64,000 nt of DNA from assembly GCA_017450685.1 (NCBI GenBank), contig JAFSTB010000003.1, positions 27,229 to 91,228 of the forward strand, written 5' to 3'. Below the pieces are notes generated by a model, which was given only the letters and a program-made list of their open reading frames with translations, was not told the origin of the DNA and made no database searches. Below, in pieces: positions 9,075-16,993 of this stretch. Numbering within the stretch: the stretch's first letter is position 1; each line of letters begins with the position of its first letter. The DNA is from Paludibacteraceae bacterium. GTDB lineage: Bacteria > Bacteroidota > Bacteroidia > Bacteroidales > Paludibacteraceae. The position numbers and the translations under genes are program-made.

Positions 9075-9193
9075 AGTTGTATGTTTTTTAATTAATTTTA
9101 CTTTTTTGTTTGGTTTTTGCTTTTTCAAAAACTCACCTTCATTAGGTCAAAAGCCGTGCCAAGAGCCTCATTTACCCCTTTTCTCACACTTTT

Positions 9194-9242
9194 TCTGCCA
9201 AAAAGCATCATAAAGGCGGTCCTTTTCTGCCATTTTGGCAGA
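9194..9242. promoter_or_regulatory. Inverted repeat and extra half-site upstream of dnaK
   Basis: TCTGCCA-TTT-TGGCAGA at 9226-9242 is a perfect 7-bp dyad with a 3-nt spacer. A further copy of the half-site TCTGCCA lies at 9194-9200, 32 bases away. It stands between dnaK and the divergent M20 gene, ~150 bases from the dnaK start. It resembles neither CIRCE (TTAGCACTC dyad) nor HAIR. A heat-shock operator is a guess from position. Confidence 0.5.
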
Positions 9243-9277
9243 TATGGGGGGATATTTATTTTTCCTATTGAGCAATA

Positions 9278-9309
9278 TTTGTGCAATTGATTTATTTGCA
9301 GTACCTTTG
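9278..9309 (+). promoter_or_regulatory. Predicted promoter of the M20 peptidase gene
   Basis: TTTG (9278-9281), 20 bases, TACCTTTG (9302-9309). The start codon follows 28 bases after the -7 box. Confidence 0.72.
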
Positions 9310-9337
9310 CCGTGAGTAATTCAAAACCTTATCTATT

Positions 9338-10705
9338 ATGACCACGCGAGAGTACATTGATCAGAACCGTGAGCGGTTTTTAAGCGAGTGGACGAGTCTC
9401 ATTCGTATTCCTTCTGTCAGTTGTCAGAGTGAGCACAAGAGCGATATGCTGCGTTGTGCGGAGCGTTGGCGTGAACTGCTTATGGAAGCAGGTGCGCAGA
9501 AAGCGGAAGTGATGCCTTCGGAAGGCAATCCGTTTGTGTATGGTGAGTATCGTTGTGATGCCTCAGATGCTCCCACAGTGCTCGTCTATGGTCATTATGA
9601 CGTGATGCCCGTGGAGCCGCTCGAACAGTGGAAGAGCAACCCTTGGGAACCCGATATTCGCGACGGCAGACTATATGCACGTGGAGCAGACGACGACAAA
9701 GGTCAGACAATGATTCAAGTCAAAGCCTTTGAGTATATGCTCCTTACAAAGCAGATGAAGTGCAATGTTAAGTTCATATTGGAAGGAGAAGAAGAGATAG
9801 GTTCACCTTCGCTTGAGGCTTTCATCACCCGTCACAAAGACCTGCTCCATTGCGATATTATCCTCGTTAGCGACACTTCTATGATAGGCAAGGACACCCC
9901 CTCTATCACCACCGGCCTACGCGGTTTGGCTTATTGGCAGATAGAAGTGACCGGTCCGAACCGCGACCTGCATAGCGGCCATTTCGGCGGTGCCGTCAAA
10001 AACCCTATCAACGCACTATGTGAGATGCTCGCTCAGGTGGTGGACAAAGAGGGCAAGATCACCATCCCGCATTTCTACGACGACGTGCTGCCTATCCCTC
10101 AAGCCGAGAGAGAGATGATAGCACAGATACCGTTCTCCGAACAAGCCTATTGTAAGGCTATCGATGTGGACGCGGTGGCAGGTGAGAAAGGATTCTCCAC
10201 CTTGGAGCGCAACTCCTGCCGACCCTCATTCGACATCTGCGGTATATGGGGCGGATATACAGGTGAAGGAAGCAAGACCGTACTGCCTTCCAAAGCCTAC
10301 GCCAAAGTGTCGTGCCGACTGGTTGCCAACCAAGACCATAGCATCATCTCACAGGCTTTTGCCGACTATATGCAAGCCATCAAGCCTCAAGGTGTGCGCC
10401 TCACCGTCACACCTATGCATGGCGGACAAGGCTACGTCTGCCCTATTGACATACCTGCCTATCAAGCCGCCGAGAAAGGGTTTGAACGAGCCTTCGGCAA
10501 ACGACCTCTCGCTGCCAGACGAGGAGGCAGCATACCCATCATTGCAGCCTTCGAACAGATACTCGGTGTCAAAACGATACTGATGGGCTTCGGACTCGAA
10601 CAAAACGCCATACACTCACCCAACGAATCGATGGACCTCGAAGTGTGGGAAAAAGGGATCATCGCCGTCAGTGAGTTCTATAAAGAGATGGGAAAAGAGA
10701 GTTAA
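9338..10705 (+). CDS. M20 family metallopeptidase (dipeptidase-like)
   Basis: A 455-residue zinc-dependent amidohydrolase of the M20 family, most like carnosine-dipeptidase-type enzymes that cleave dipeptides. Metal and catalytic residues are visible: YGHYDV (His87), GADDDKGQ (Asp118-120), EGEEEIGS (Glu151-153) and VSDTSM. The dimerisation domain sits around residues 210-320. No signal peptide is seen, so it is probably cytoplasmic. The first third of the gene is G-rich on the coding strand and the remainder is C-rich, a change within a single gene. Exact substrate is unknown. Confidence 0.85.
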   Translation: MTTREYIDQNRERFLSEWTSLIRIPSVSCQSEHKSDMLRCAERWRELLMEAGAQKAEVMPSEGNPFVYGEYRCDASDAPTVLVYGHYDVMPVEPLEQWKSNPWEPDIRDGRLYARGADDDKGQTMIQVKAFEYMLLTKQMKCNVKFILEGEEEIGSPSLEAFITRHKDLLHCDIILVSDTSMIGKDTPSITTGLRGLAYWQIEVTGPNRDLHSGHFGGAVKNPINALCEMLAQVVDKEGKITIPHFYDDVLPIPQAEREMIAQIPFSEQAYCKAIDVDAVAGEKGFSTLERNSCRPSFDICGIWGGYTGEGSKTVLPSKAYAKVSCRLVANQDHSIISQAFADYMQAIKPQGVRLTVTPMHGGQGYVCPIDIPAYQAAEKGFERAFGKRPLAARRGGSIPIIAAFEQILGVKTILMGFGLEQNAIHSPNESMDLEVWEKGIIAVSEFYKEMGKES

Positions 10706-10747
10706 GGACTAAGCAGCAATAGAATACAGGATATAATTATTATTAAG

Positions 10748-11461
10748 GTGAAAATCCTAATTATCGGCAAAGGGAATGTGGCTTGCAACCTCCTGCAAGC
10801 CTTCCGGCAGAAAGATATCGACACGCAGATGGTTTCCTCCCGCGAGGGATTAGACACCATTGCTGCCGACAGAGATGTATATATCTATGCCGTTCAAGAC
10901 AAAGCGCTCAAAGCCGTGATTGACCAAGTGCATGTGTCGCCACGCGCTTTGCACCTGCACACATCCGGCACTATGCCTTTAGAGGTGTTTGGCGAAGATA
11001 AAAAGCATTGCGGCATCATCTACCCTTTCCAAACCTTTTCCAAAGCCAGACTAATAGACGATTTCTCCACAGTGCCTGTCTTTATTGAAGCACGACAGAT
11101 AGATGATGTGAGTGCCACCTATACCGTTGCACTCACACTCACACCTCACGTCTTTGAAGCCTCACAACATGACAGAGAAAGGTTGCACATGGCAGGGGTC
11201 TTCGTCAATAACTTCCCTAACGCACTATATGGCATCGCCGCTAAAATACTAAAAGAGACTAATATCCCCTTCAGTGCACTGCTGCCGATAATTGACCAGA
11301 CGGCACTCAAAGTGCATACCCTTACGCCCGAACAGGCACAGACAGGACCGGCTAAAAGAAACGACACGGAAGTGATGACACATCATCTATCACTTCTCAA
11401 AAACGATAAACTCAAACAACTATATCAACTATTAAGCGACTTGATACAAGAGTCAAACTGA
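10748..11461 (+). CDS. Rossmann-like / DUF2520 domain protein
   Basis: A 237-residue protein with an N-terminal Rossmann fold (KILIIGKGNVACNL, an NAD(P)-binding glycine pattern) and a C-terminal helical DUF2520 domain containing LTPEQAQTGPAKRNDTEVM. It resembles the pyrroline-5-carboxylate or ketopantoate reductase fold, but its substrate is unknown. Translation starts at a GTG (10748), 42 bases after the M20 gene, so the two are probably co-transcribed. Family length is typical (~250). Confidence 0.82.
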   Translation: MKILIIGKGNVACNLLQAFRQKDIDTQMVSSREGLDTIAADRDVYIYAVQDKALKAVIDQVHVSPRALHLHTSGTMPLEVFGEDKKHCGIIYPFQTFSKARLIDDFSTVPVFIEARQIDDVSATYTVALTLTPHVFEASQHDRERLHMAGVFVNNFPNALYGIAAKILKETNIPFSALLPIIDQTALKVHTLTPEQAQTGPAKRNDTEVMTHHLSLLKNDKLKQLYQLLSDLIQESN

Positions 11462-11552
11462 AAGTTGGTGCAAACAAACTAAAACCCGTTATTTTGCCTA
11501 TGGACAACGAATAGTACATCATACCGACATATAATAGCGTTATAAGCCTAAC

Positions 11553-11690
11553 TTGATCTTTTGGAAACTGGACACTTTCAAAAAATCATTTACACTTCAA
11601 GCACAGGTTTATGCACGCACGCGTCTTTCAGCGTGAGTTTTCTGTGTATAGTTTGAAGTGTAAAGGTAGTCCAGACCTCCAAAGATCAAA
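11553..11690. repeat. Large nested inverted repeat (possible structured RNA)
   Basis: Within the 328-bp gap after the DUF2520 gene, three nested stems share one axis. The outer stem is 11553-11565 with 11678-11690 (12 bp with one bulge) plus CTGGAC 11568-11573 with GTCCAG 11669-11674. The middle stem is 12 perfect bp, 11589-11600 with 11653-11664. A short apical stem is CACGC 11618-11622 with GCGTG 11631-11635. No open frame is convincing. It may be a structured RNA, a transcription barrier between converging genes, or a small mobile-repeat relic. Confidence 0.6.
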
Positions 11691-11748
11691 CCAAGCGACG
11701 AAAGTTCACGCTTCTTTTGTGTCTATCCTATTGGATTTCTGTCAGTAA

Positions 11749-11774
11749 CCGCAGGTGATACACCTGGGTATCCC
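11749..11774 (+). repeat. Small palindromic repeat, copy 1
   Basis: CCGCAGGTGATACACCTG followed by GGTATCCC. The CAGGTG/CACCTG palindrome plus its one-sided tail matches, in reverse orientation, the element at 63708-63734 (same core, tail GTACCC). It sits 15 bases after the stop of the minus-strand lipoprotein gene. It looks like an interspersed extragenic palindrome. Confidence 0.55.
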
Positions 11775-11789
11775 ACAAGTCAATAACTT

Positions 11790-13241
11790 TTAGTATTGAT
11801 AGCAACCTGCGTCGGGTTGTTCGGTGAGGGGTCGGCTGTTACCTAAACGGTCGGTGGCGTACTGCGGGTCTTGCAAGACCTCTTTTAGTCCTATACCGCG
11901 TGCGGGTGAGACACTATCCAAGCGGAAGTCGTAGTAGTGGTACTCGCGGTACATATAATAGGTATTGACGAAGACGGTATCACTATCGCGGGCATACGTA
12001 TTATCGTGGCACCACGGTGCGTTGATAGTGTCGGCACGGAGGTAGTTGCCGCTGAACTCACCCGTATAATAGCCGGCAAGCGGTGTTGCCACCACGAGGT
12101 TATTGTCTCTTGCGCCGGTGACGATGCAGTTGCGCATCTGCACCTCCGTGGGTTGGTTCTGTTTGCTTAGGTTATTGATATAGACGGCAGCCACGTTGTC
12201 GCGTGTGACGTTGTGGATATTGATATTGGTATTGGGCCAGCCGAAGAAGGATGCTATGGTGTTGTGTGTTAGTGTCTGTTTGCCACCGTCAAGATAGAGG
12301 CAATAGGAAGCGCAGTTGCTTATCTCTGTATTGTAGATATGCGCGTCGGTGTTTTGCACTATGATGCCATAGGTGGCGTGGTTGTGAATACGGCAGTTGG
12401 CAACGGTGAGTGAAGGCAGTTGGTCGGTCTGTTCGCTATAAGCATACAGACCTACGTTACCACTCAATATATCCGTATAGTTGAGGGTATCGTTATGCAG
12501 TGCTGTTTGTTTGGGTTGCAGCAGATATATGCCTCCCCATCCACCGGAAGCCACTTGATATGGCACGTGTGTGAAGAGTCGGTCGAGTCGGTCGCTTGTT
12601 ATGCGTATGGGGTTATCTTTCGTTCCTCTGGCAGCCAACCCGCCGTGGAAGAGCAAACTGATGCCTGAATGGACATATAGAGTGGCACCTTCGGCAATAA
12701 CGGCTTTGCGGTGGAAGACCAAGGTGTCGAAGATAAGGTAGGGCTTGTCGTTTGAGAAGACAAAAGGTACGTCAAAGGTTTGGCATTGCTCTTTTGAGCG
12801 AATGAGATGAACGTTTTGTCCATAGGCTTGCAAGGGTATCATCTGCTCGTTGCCGTTGGTAAGGAAACGGATAGTATCTGCGATAAGTACGGGTGTGTTT
12901 TCTGTCTGTTCGGGTATATAGACTCTGACAAAGAGGTAGAGACTATCTTTGCCGTTGATGGTTATGTCGTGCAGTCTGTTTGGGTCGTTCTCACCGTCGA
13001 GGTTTAGTTGAAAATAGTCGGTTTGTGTGGTGACGCTGCTTATCTTCACAGCGTTGCGGTTAGGGTTATAAACCATCATCACTTGTGTGGCGCTGCCCAT
13101 ATTAGTGAACACGGTATCGAACCAAATGGAGTCTTGCGAGAAGGCAAGTCGCAACGAAGGGTCGGATGAGAGGGTCTCCTCGCGACAAGAGGCAAAAATG
13201 AAAGCAAAGACTATCAGAACTATATAGAGATGGTTTTTCAT
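11790..13241 (-). CDS. Lipoprotein with right-handed beta-helix repeats
   Basis: A 483-residue secreted lipoprotein: signal peptide MKNHLYIVLIVFAFIFASC, with Cys19 as the lipid-modified residue. Residues ~35-75 hold the pattern SIWFDTVFTNMGSATQVMMVYNP, common in Bacteroidota beta-helix lipoproteins. The centre (~160-400) has short Asn-rich repeats typical of parallel beta-helices (CRIHNHATYGIIVQN, AEISN-type turns). The end, RPLTEQPDAGCYQY, is the usual close of this family. The function is unknown; carbohydrate binding is possible for this fold. It is the last gene of the rho-aroQ-receptor-porT run, 7 bases after porT. Confidence 0.75.
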   Translation of the reverse strand: MKNHLYIVLIVFAFIFASCREETLSSDPSLRLAFSQDSIWFDTVFTNMGSATQVMMVYNPNRNAVKISSVTTQTDYFQLNLDGENDPNRLHDITINGKDSLYLFVRVYIPEQTENTPVLIADTIRFLTNGNEQMIPLQAYGQNVHLIRSKEQCQTFDVPFVFSNDKPYLIFDTLVFHRKAVIAEGATLYVHSGISLLFHGGLAARGTKDNPIRITSDRLDRLFTHVPYQVASGGWGGIYLLQPKQTALHNDTLNYTDILSGNVGLYAYSEQTDQLPSLTVANCRIHNHATYGIIVQNTDAHIYNTEISNCASYCLYLDGGKQTLTHNTIASFFGWPNTNINIHNVTRDNVAAVYINNLSKQNQPTEVQMRNCIVTGARDNNLVVATPLAGYYTGEFSGNYLRADTINAPWCHDNTYARDSDTVFVNTYYMYREYHYYDFRLDSVSPARGIGLKEVLQDPQYATDRLGNSRPLTEQPDAGCYQY

Positions 13242-13248
13242 TTGTCGT

Positions 13249-13962
13249 TTATTCGAAGTTGAAGGTGAGGGTTATCATTTGGTTGGTTAGTCGTTTGATG
13301 GCTCTTGTATAGAACTCGTTTTGTACGGGAACGTTGTTTCGTTCTTCTATCGGAGTGAGCATATTAGCGAAACCGATGTGGTATTTTATCTCGGGGCAGA
13401 ACTTAAACCATTGTGTATAGAAGTCGCAACCGAAGCCCACTTCCACGAAATAGTCGAATTTGCGTTGATAGACAGGACGTTCTTTCTGTCCGCCGAAGTC
13501 GAAAGAGACACCTCCGCCGCCAATAAGATATGGTCGGAAGTTATTATGTCGTTCGGCAGACCATTTGAGGTAGAGGGGAATAGAGATAGGCAGTGAGATG
13601 AGTTCGGCTTTATTCTTGAAACTGTCATCTGCACCTCTGATGGGGTTGCCGCTCTCGTTTTTATACTTGATGGATTTTTGTCCGAAGTGCAGTGCCGGGC
13701 ATAGCCTGAGGTTAAGGTGTCTGGATAGTCGGACATCGGTGATAAAGCCCACAGAGAAGCCCGGCATCAGTGAACTGACGCGTGCATGATAGACCTCACC
13801 GTTGATAGTATCTTGTGTATCCGTTATGTGGTAACTCATCAGGTTAATGCCCAAAGAGAAACCGAAATGGATACGTCTTTCGTCAACGTATGGGTTAATC
13901 ATCTGAGCCGTGATCCGAATAGGAATCAGCAGCATCATCCATATTAACAGTCTTTTTCTCAT
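13249..13962 (-). CDS. porT: Type IX secretion system protein PorT
   Basis: A 237-residue outer membrane beta-barrel protein with a signal peptide ending ITAQ. The motif DERRIHFGFSLGINLMSYHI and the region DVRLSRHLNLRLCPALHFGQKSI match PorT/SprT of the T9SS, a barrel protein needed for secretion of CTD-bearing cargo. The cargo genes in this window (39032-42733, 60071-63697 and the partial gene at 63844) fit an active T9SS. The start codon lies 68 bases inside the preceding receptor gene, an unusually long overlap in a different frame. No other T9SS structural gene is present in the window. Confidence 0.85.
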   Translation of the reverse strand: MRKRLLIWMMLLIPIRITAQMINPYVDERRIHFGFSLGINLMSYHITDTQDTINGEVYHARVSSLMPGFSVGFITDVRLSRHLNLRLCPALHFGQKSIKYKNESGNPIRGADDSFKNKAELISLPISIPLYLKWSAERHNNFRPYLIGGGGVSFDFGGQKERPVYQRKFDYFVEVGFGCDFYTQWFKFCPEIKYHIGFANMLTPIEERNNVPVQNEFYTRAIKRLTNQMITLTFNFE

Positions 13963-16510
13963 TTCGTTTGGCTTTCATATTGCCGAAGTTGTATGTCAGT
14001 CCGATGCCTATAGTGCGTGAGTGCCAGCGGTTCTCCTGTTTTTGCCAGAAGCCGTCACCTTCGGTGGTGTTGCGTCTGGCGCGTGAGTCGAGCAGGTCGC
14101 GTATATTGAATTGCAGGGCTAAGGTATTGTTCAGGAAGGTCTTGCGCAAGCCAAGGTCGATGGAGTAACTGTGCGATGTCGTTCCTTGTGCCACCACTCG
14201 CGGACTGCGATAGTTGCCGGATATCTGTCCGGAGAAAGTTTTGGTAAAGAGGAAATTGAGGTTCAGCCTTGCCGACCAAGCGAAGATGTTTTGTTCGGCA
14301 ATCACTATTCGGTCGAACACTTGTCCGTTGAGCGTTGGTGTATAGGATGACCTATCCATACGGTTGTAGTAGAAGTTGAGCGAGGTGGTTATCTGCAACA
14401 ACTCTTTGAACAGTCGGTTTTTGGCAGCCAGTTCGACACCTGCTTCGTGTCGTGTGCCGAGGTTGATATAGGTGTTACGCATTATGTCGTTGTCGCGGAA
14501 CTTGACATTCTGTGTAACGCGTTCGGCATAGCGATAGAAGAGTCCGGCTGAGAGGGTATGTCTCTCCCAACTCTTGAGGTAGTTAAGTTCGAGAGCGGAA
14601 CTATATTGCGGGTTAAGGTCAGGATTACCGTAGGATATGTTAGTTGGGTCGCTCAGGTCTTGACGCGGGTTTATTTGGTGTCCGCGCGGACGGTCGATAC
14701 GTCTGGTGTAATTGAGTTGCATCTCGTTGCCTTTGCCGAAGTCGTAACTTATGTATGCAGAGGGGAAGAGTTGGAAATAGAGAGTGTCACGTTTGGCGGT
14801 GGTTTGATTGTCGGTAGCGTCATAATAGGTGGATATTATTTCCCGCTTGAATATCTCTCCTCTCAGTCCCACTTGCAGCGACAGTTTACCGAAGAATCGA
14901 TTGCCGTAGGTTACATACAGAGCATGTGTCTGTTCGTTGTTCTTAAAGTCGTTGTAATAGGTATTGAGCGATTGTTGTCTTGTATGACTTATCTCCGTTC
15001 CTTCGTTGTACGTACCGCAATCCCATGCTTCGCTCAGTGTCCTGCGCCATGCGAAGTCGGTTTGCCAACCTGCTTCAAACCTGCTTTTCTCCGTAGGTTT
15101 CCATTCGTAGTCGGCTTTGAGTTGCACCGTTCGGTCGGTGTTGCGGTTGCGCTGCTCTTCCACTGTGGTATAGGCAGGTGAAGTGAGGGTGGAAGGCCAA
15201 CCTTCATCGTAATAGATATCTTGGTTGAAGGCGAACTGCATGAACTGTGCCGACATTGACAGTTTATGTTTTTTATTTATTTCAAACTGCCAGTCTATCA
15301 TTCCGTTACCTCCCGGATGTCCTCCTCCGCCCCGTTCGTTGCGCGAATAGGCTTGCATCAGAGTGTCGGTGTTGGCAGCATCGCGAGGTGAGACATAGTT
15401 GATAACGTCCCACGTCTCATAATCGACGAGGTTCTTATTATCCATTGAGAACCAGCCGCCTGTCTTATCTTGGTCGGGGTCGAGCGACACCATACCGAAG
15501 CCGCTCAAACCGATGGTGGAACGGTCGGTGATATGTATATCCAATCCGGCACGCAAGAACAAGCCGCCGCCGCTATGCTGATTCAGTCCGTTCTTCTTCA
15601 GTCGGTTAATGGAGGTGGTATCACCATTGAGGGTGTTGTAGTTATATCTGTCGATGATGCTCTTGCCGTTGGAGGAATGGTAGTGGTAACCCACATTGAC
15701 ATATCCGTCCACGATGGACTTGGAGAAGTTAAGGTTAAAGCCTCCTCTTCCTCCGGGAGGTGTGTTCCACGGTTCGGACAGTGCATAATCGACATTAGCG
15801 TTGATGCTGCCGTAGTAGCCTGCTTTGCGGTCTTTTTTGAGGACGAGGTTGATGATACCTGCCGTTCCTTCGGGTGAGAACTTTGCGCTGGGGTTAGTGA
15901 TAACCTCAATGGACTGTATGCTTTCGGCGGGCATCTGTTTGAGTACGTCAGCACGGTTGTCGGATGTGAGTCCTGCCGGTTTACCGTTAATCCATATCTC
16001 CACGTTCTCGCTGTTGCGCAGACTGATGTTCCCTTCTTGATCCACGTCCACGGAAGGTACGTTCTCCAGAGCGTCGGTCACACTACCGCCTGCTGAAGCG
16101 AGGTTCTGATCGACGGTGAACACTTTGCGGTCCAACTCAAAACGCATCTGACTGCCTTGTCCCACCACCTCCACTTCTGCCAGGTCCTGCGCCTGCTCTT
16201 GCATATAGACCTTACCAATGTTCAGCCTTTTGCCTGTGAGTTGAATGGTTCGCTTTTGTTCGTCGTATCCCATAAACGATATATGTAGGACGTAAGTGCC
16301 ATTGTCTATGTCGGTAAGGACGAATAGTCCGTCGGTATCGGTGGCAGTACCTTTCAGCGGTGCTGTCTCGCCCTCGCGCGTAAGACTGACATTGGCAAAG
16401 TCGATAGCCTTGCGGGTGGAAGCGTCCAACACCCTACCCTCTATAATATTCTGAGCGTAGGACAGGAGACCTACAGCCACAAATATAACTGTTGTGATTA
16501 ACTTTTTCAT
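13895..16510 (-). CDS. Outer membrane beta-barrel receptor with carboxypeptidase-like N-domain
   Basis: An 871-residue protein: signal peptide (MKKLITTVIFVAVGLLSYAQ), a carboxypeptidase-regulatory-like domain (~22-105, IEGRVLDASTRKAIDFANVSL), a plug domain (~130-225, ENVEIWINGKPAGL) and a C-terminal barrel of the OMP_b-brl_3 type ending near GIGLTYNFG. It is related to TonB-dependent receptors, but no SusD partner or clear TonB box is present, so the substrate is unknown. The ATG at 16510 overlaps the aroQ stop (ATGA). The last ~22 codons, very acidic, overlap the start of porT. Confidence 0.83.
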   Translation of the reverse strand: MKKLITTVIFVAVGLLSYAQNIIEGRVLDASTRKAIDFANVSLTREGETAPLKGTATDTDGLFVLTDIDNGTYVLHISFMGYDEQKRTIQLTGKRLNIGKVYMQEQAQDLAEVEVVGQGSQMRFELDRKVFTVDQNLASAGGSVTDALENVPSVDVDQEGNISLRNSENVEIWINGKPAGLTSDNRADVLKQMPAESIQSIEVITNPSAKFSPEGTAGIINLVLKKDRKAGYYGSINANVDYALSEPWNTPPGGRGGFNLNFSKSIVDGYVNVGYHYHSSNGKSIIDRYNYNTLNGDTTSINRLKKNGLNQHSGGGLFLRAGLDIHITDRSTIGLSGFGMVSLDPDQDKTGGWFSMDNKNLVDYETWDVINYVSPRDAANTDTLMQAYSRNERGGGGHPGGNGMIDWQFEINKKHKLSMSAQFMQFAFNQDIYYDEGWPSTLTSPAYTTVEEQRNRNTDRTVQLKADYEWKPTEKSRFEAGWQTDFAWRRTLSEAWDCGTYNEGTEISHTRQQSLNTYYNDFKNNEQTHALYVTYGNRFFGKLSLQVGLRGEIFKREIISTYYDATDNQTTAKRDTLYFQLFPSAYISYDFGKGNEMQLNYTRRIDRPRGHQINPRQDLSDPTNISYGNPDLNPQYSSALELNYLKSWERHTLSAGLFYRYAERVTQNVKFRDNDIMRNTYINLGTRHEAGVELAAKNRLFKELLQITTSLNFYYNRMDRSSYTPTLNGQVFDRIVIAEQNIFAWSARLNLNFLFTKTFSGQISGNYRSPRVVAQGTTSHSYSIDLGLRKTFLNNTLALQFNIRDLLDSRARRNTTEGDGFWQKQENRWHSRTIGIGLTYNFGNMKAKRNEKKTVNMDDAADSYSDHGSDD

Positions 16511-16980
16511 TGACCTGAATGGGTTATTATCTTTATTGCTTCTGTATATCCCGGTATGCCTTGACCGATGACGGAGGCTGTGCAAACATCGGATAAAAGA
16601 CTTTGTTGTCGGAATGTCTCTCTTTTGGTTATGTCGCTTATATGCACTTCTACAACGGGTATTCCCGTTGTTACGGTATCTTCCACTGCGTCACGCAGGC
16701 TGACGCTGTTGTGGCATAATCCTCCGGGGTTGAACACCACACCTGCTATCGGTTCTGACTCTGTATCACCGCAAAGGAAGGCTTCTCTCTCTTCCAAGGC
16801 TGATTGAAGGGTGTCGATAAGTACTCCTTCGTGATTACTTTGGCAATAGGAGAAACATACATCGGTAAACTGCTCTTGCAAAAAGAGCATGAGTTGCTCC
16901 GATGTGGTATGCCCATACACAGCGGGATTGCGTTTACCCAGACGGTTGAGGTTAGGACCGTGAAGAACGAGAATGCGCAT
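16507..16980 (-). CDS. aroQ: 3-dehydroquinate dehydratase, type II
   Basis: Third step of the shikimate pathway: dehydrates 3-dehydroquinate. The 157-residue protein starts MRILVLHGPNLNRLGKR, with the catalytic Tyr in AVYG, and continues with VFNPGGLCHNSVSLRDAV and PVVEVHISDITKRETFR. Length is normal for the dodecameric type II enzyme. The family usually reads NPGAYTHTS where this protein has NPGGLCHNS, a conservative deviation. ATG 16980 is 13 bases after rho, and the stop overlaps the next start, so translation is probably coupled. Confidence 0.93.
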   Translation of the reverse strand: MRILVLHGPNLNRLGKRNPAVYGHTTSEQLMLFLQEQFTDVCFSYCQSNHEGVLIDTLQSALEEREAFLCGDTESEPIAGVVFNPGGLCHNSVSLRDAVEDTVTTGIPVVEVHISDITKRETFRQQSLLSDVCTASVIGQGIPGYTEAIKIITHSGQ

Positions 16981-16993
16981 AACTCCTATCTGT

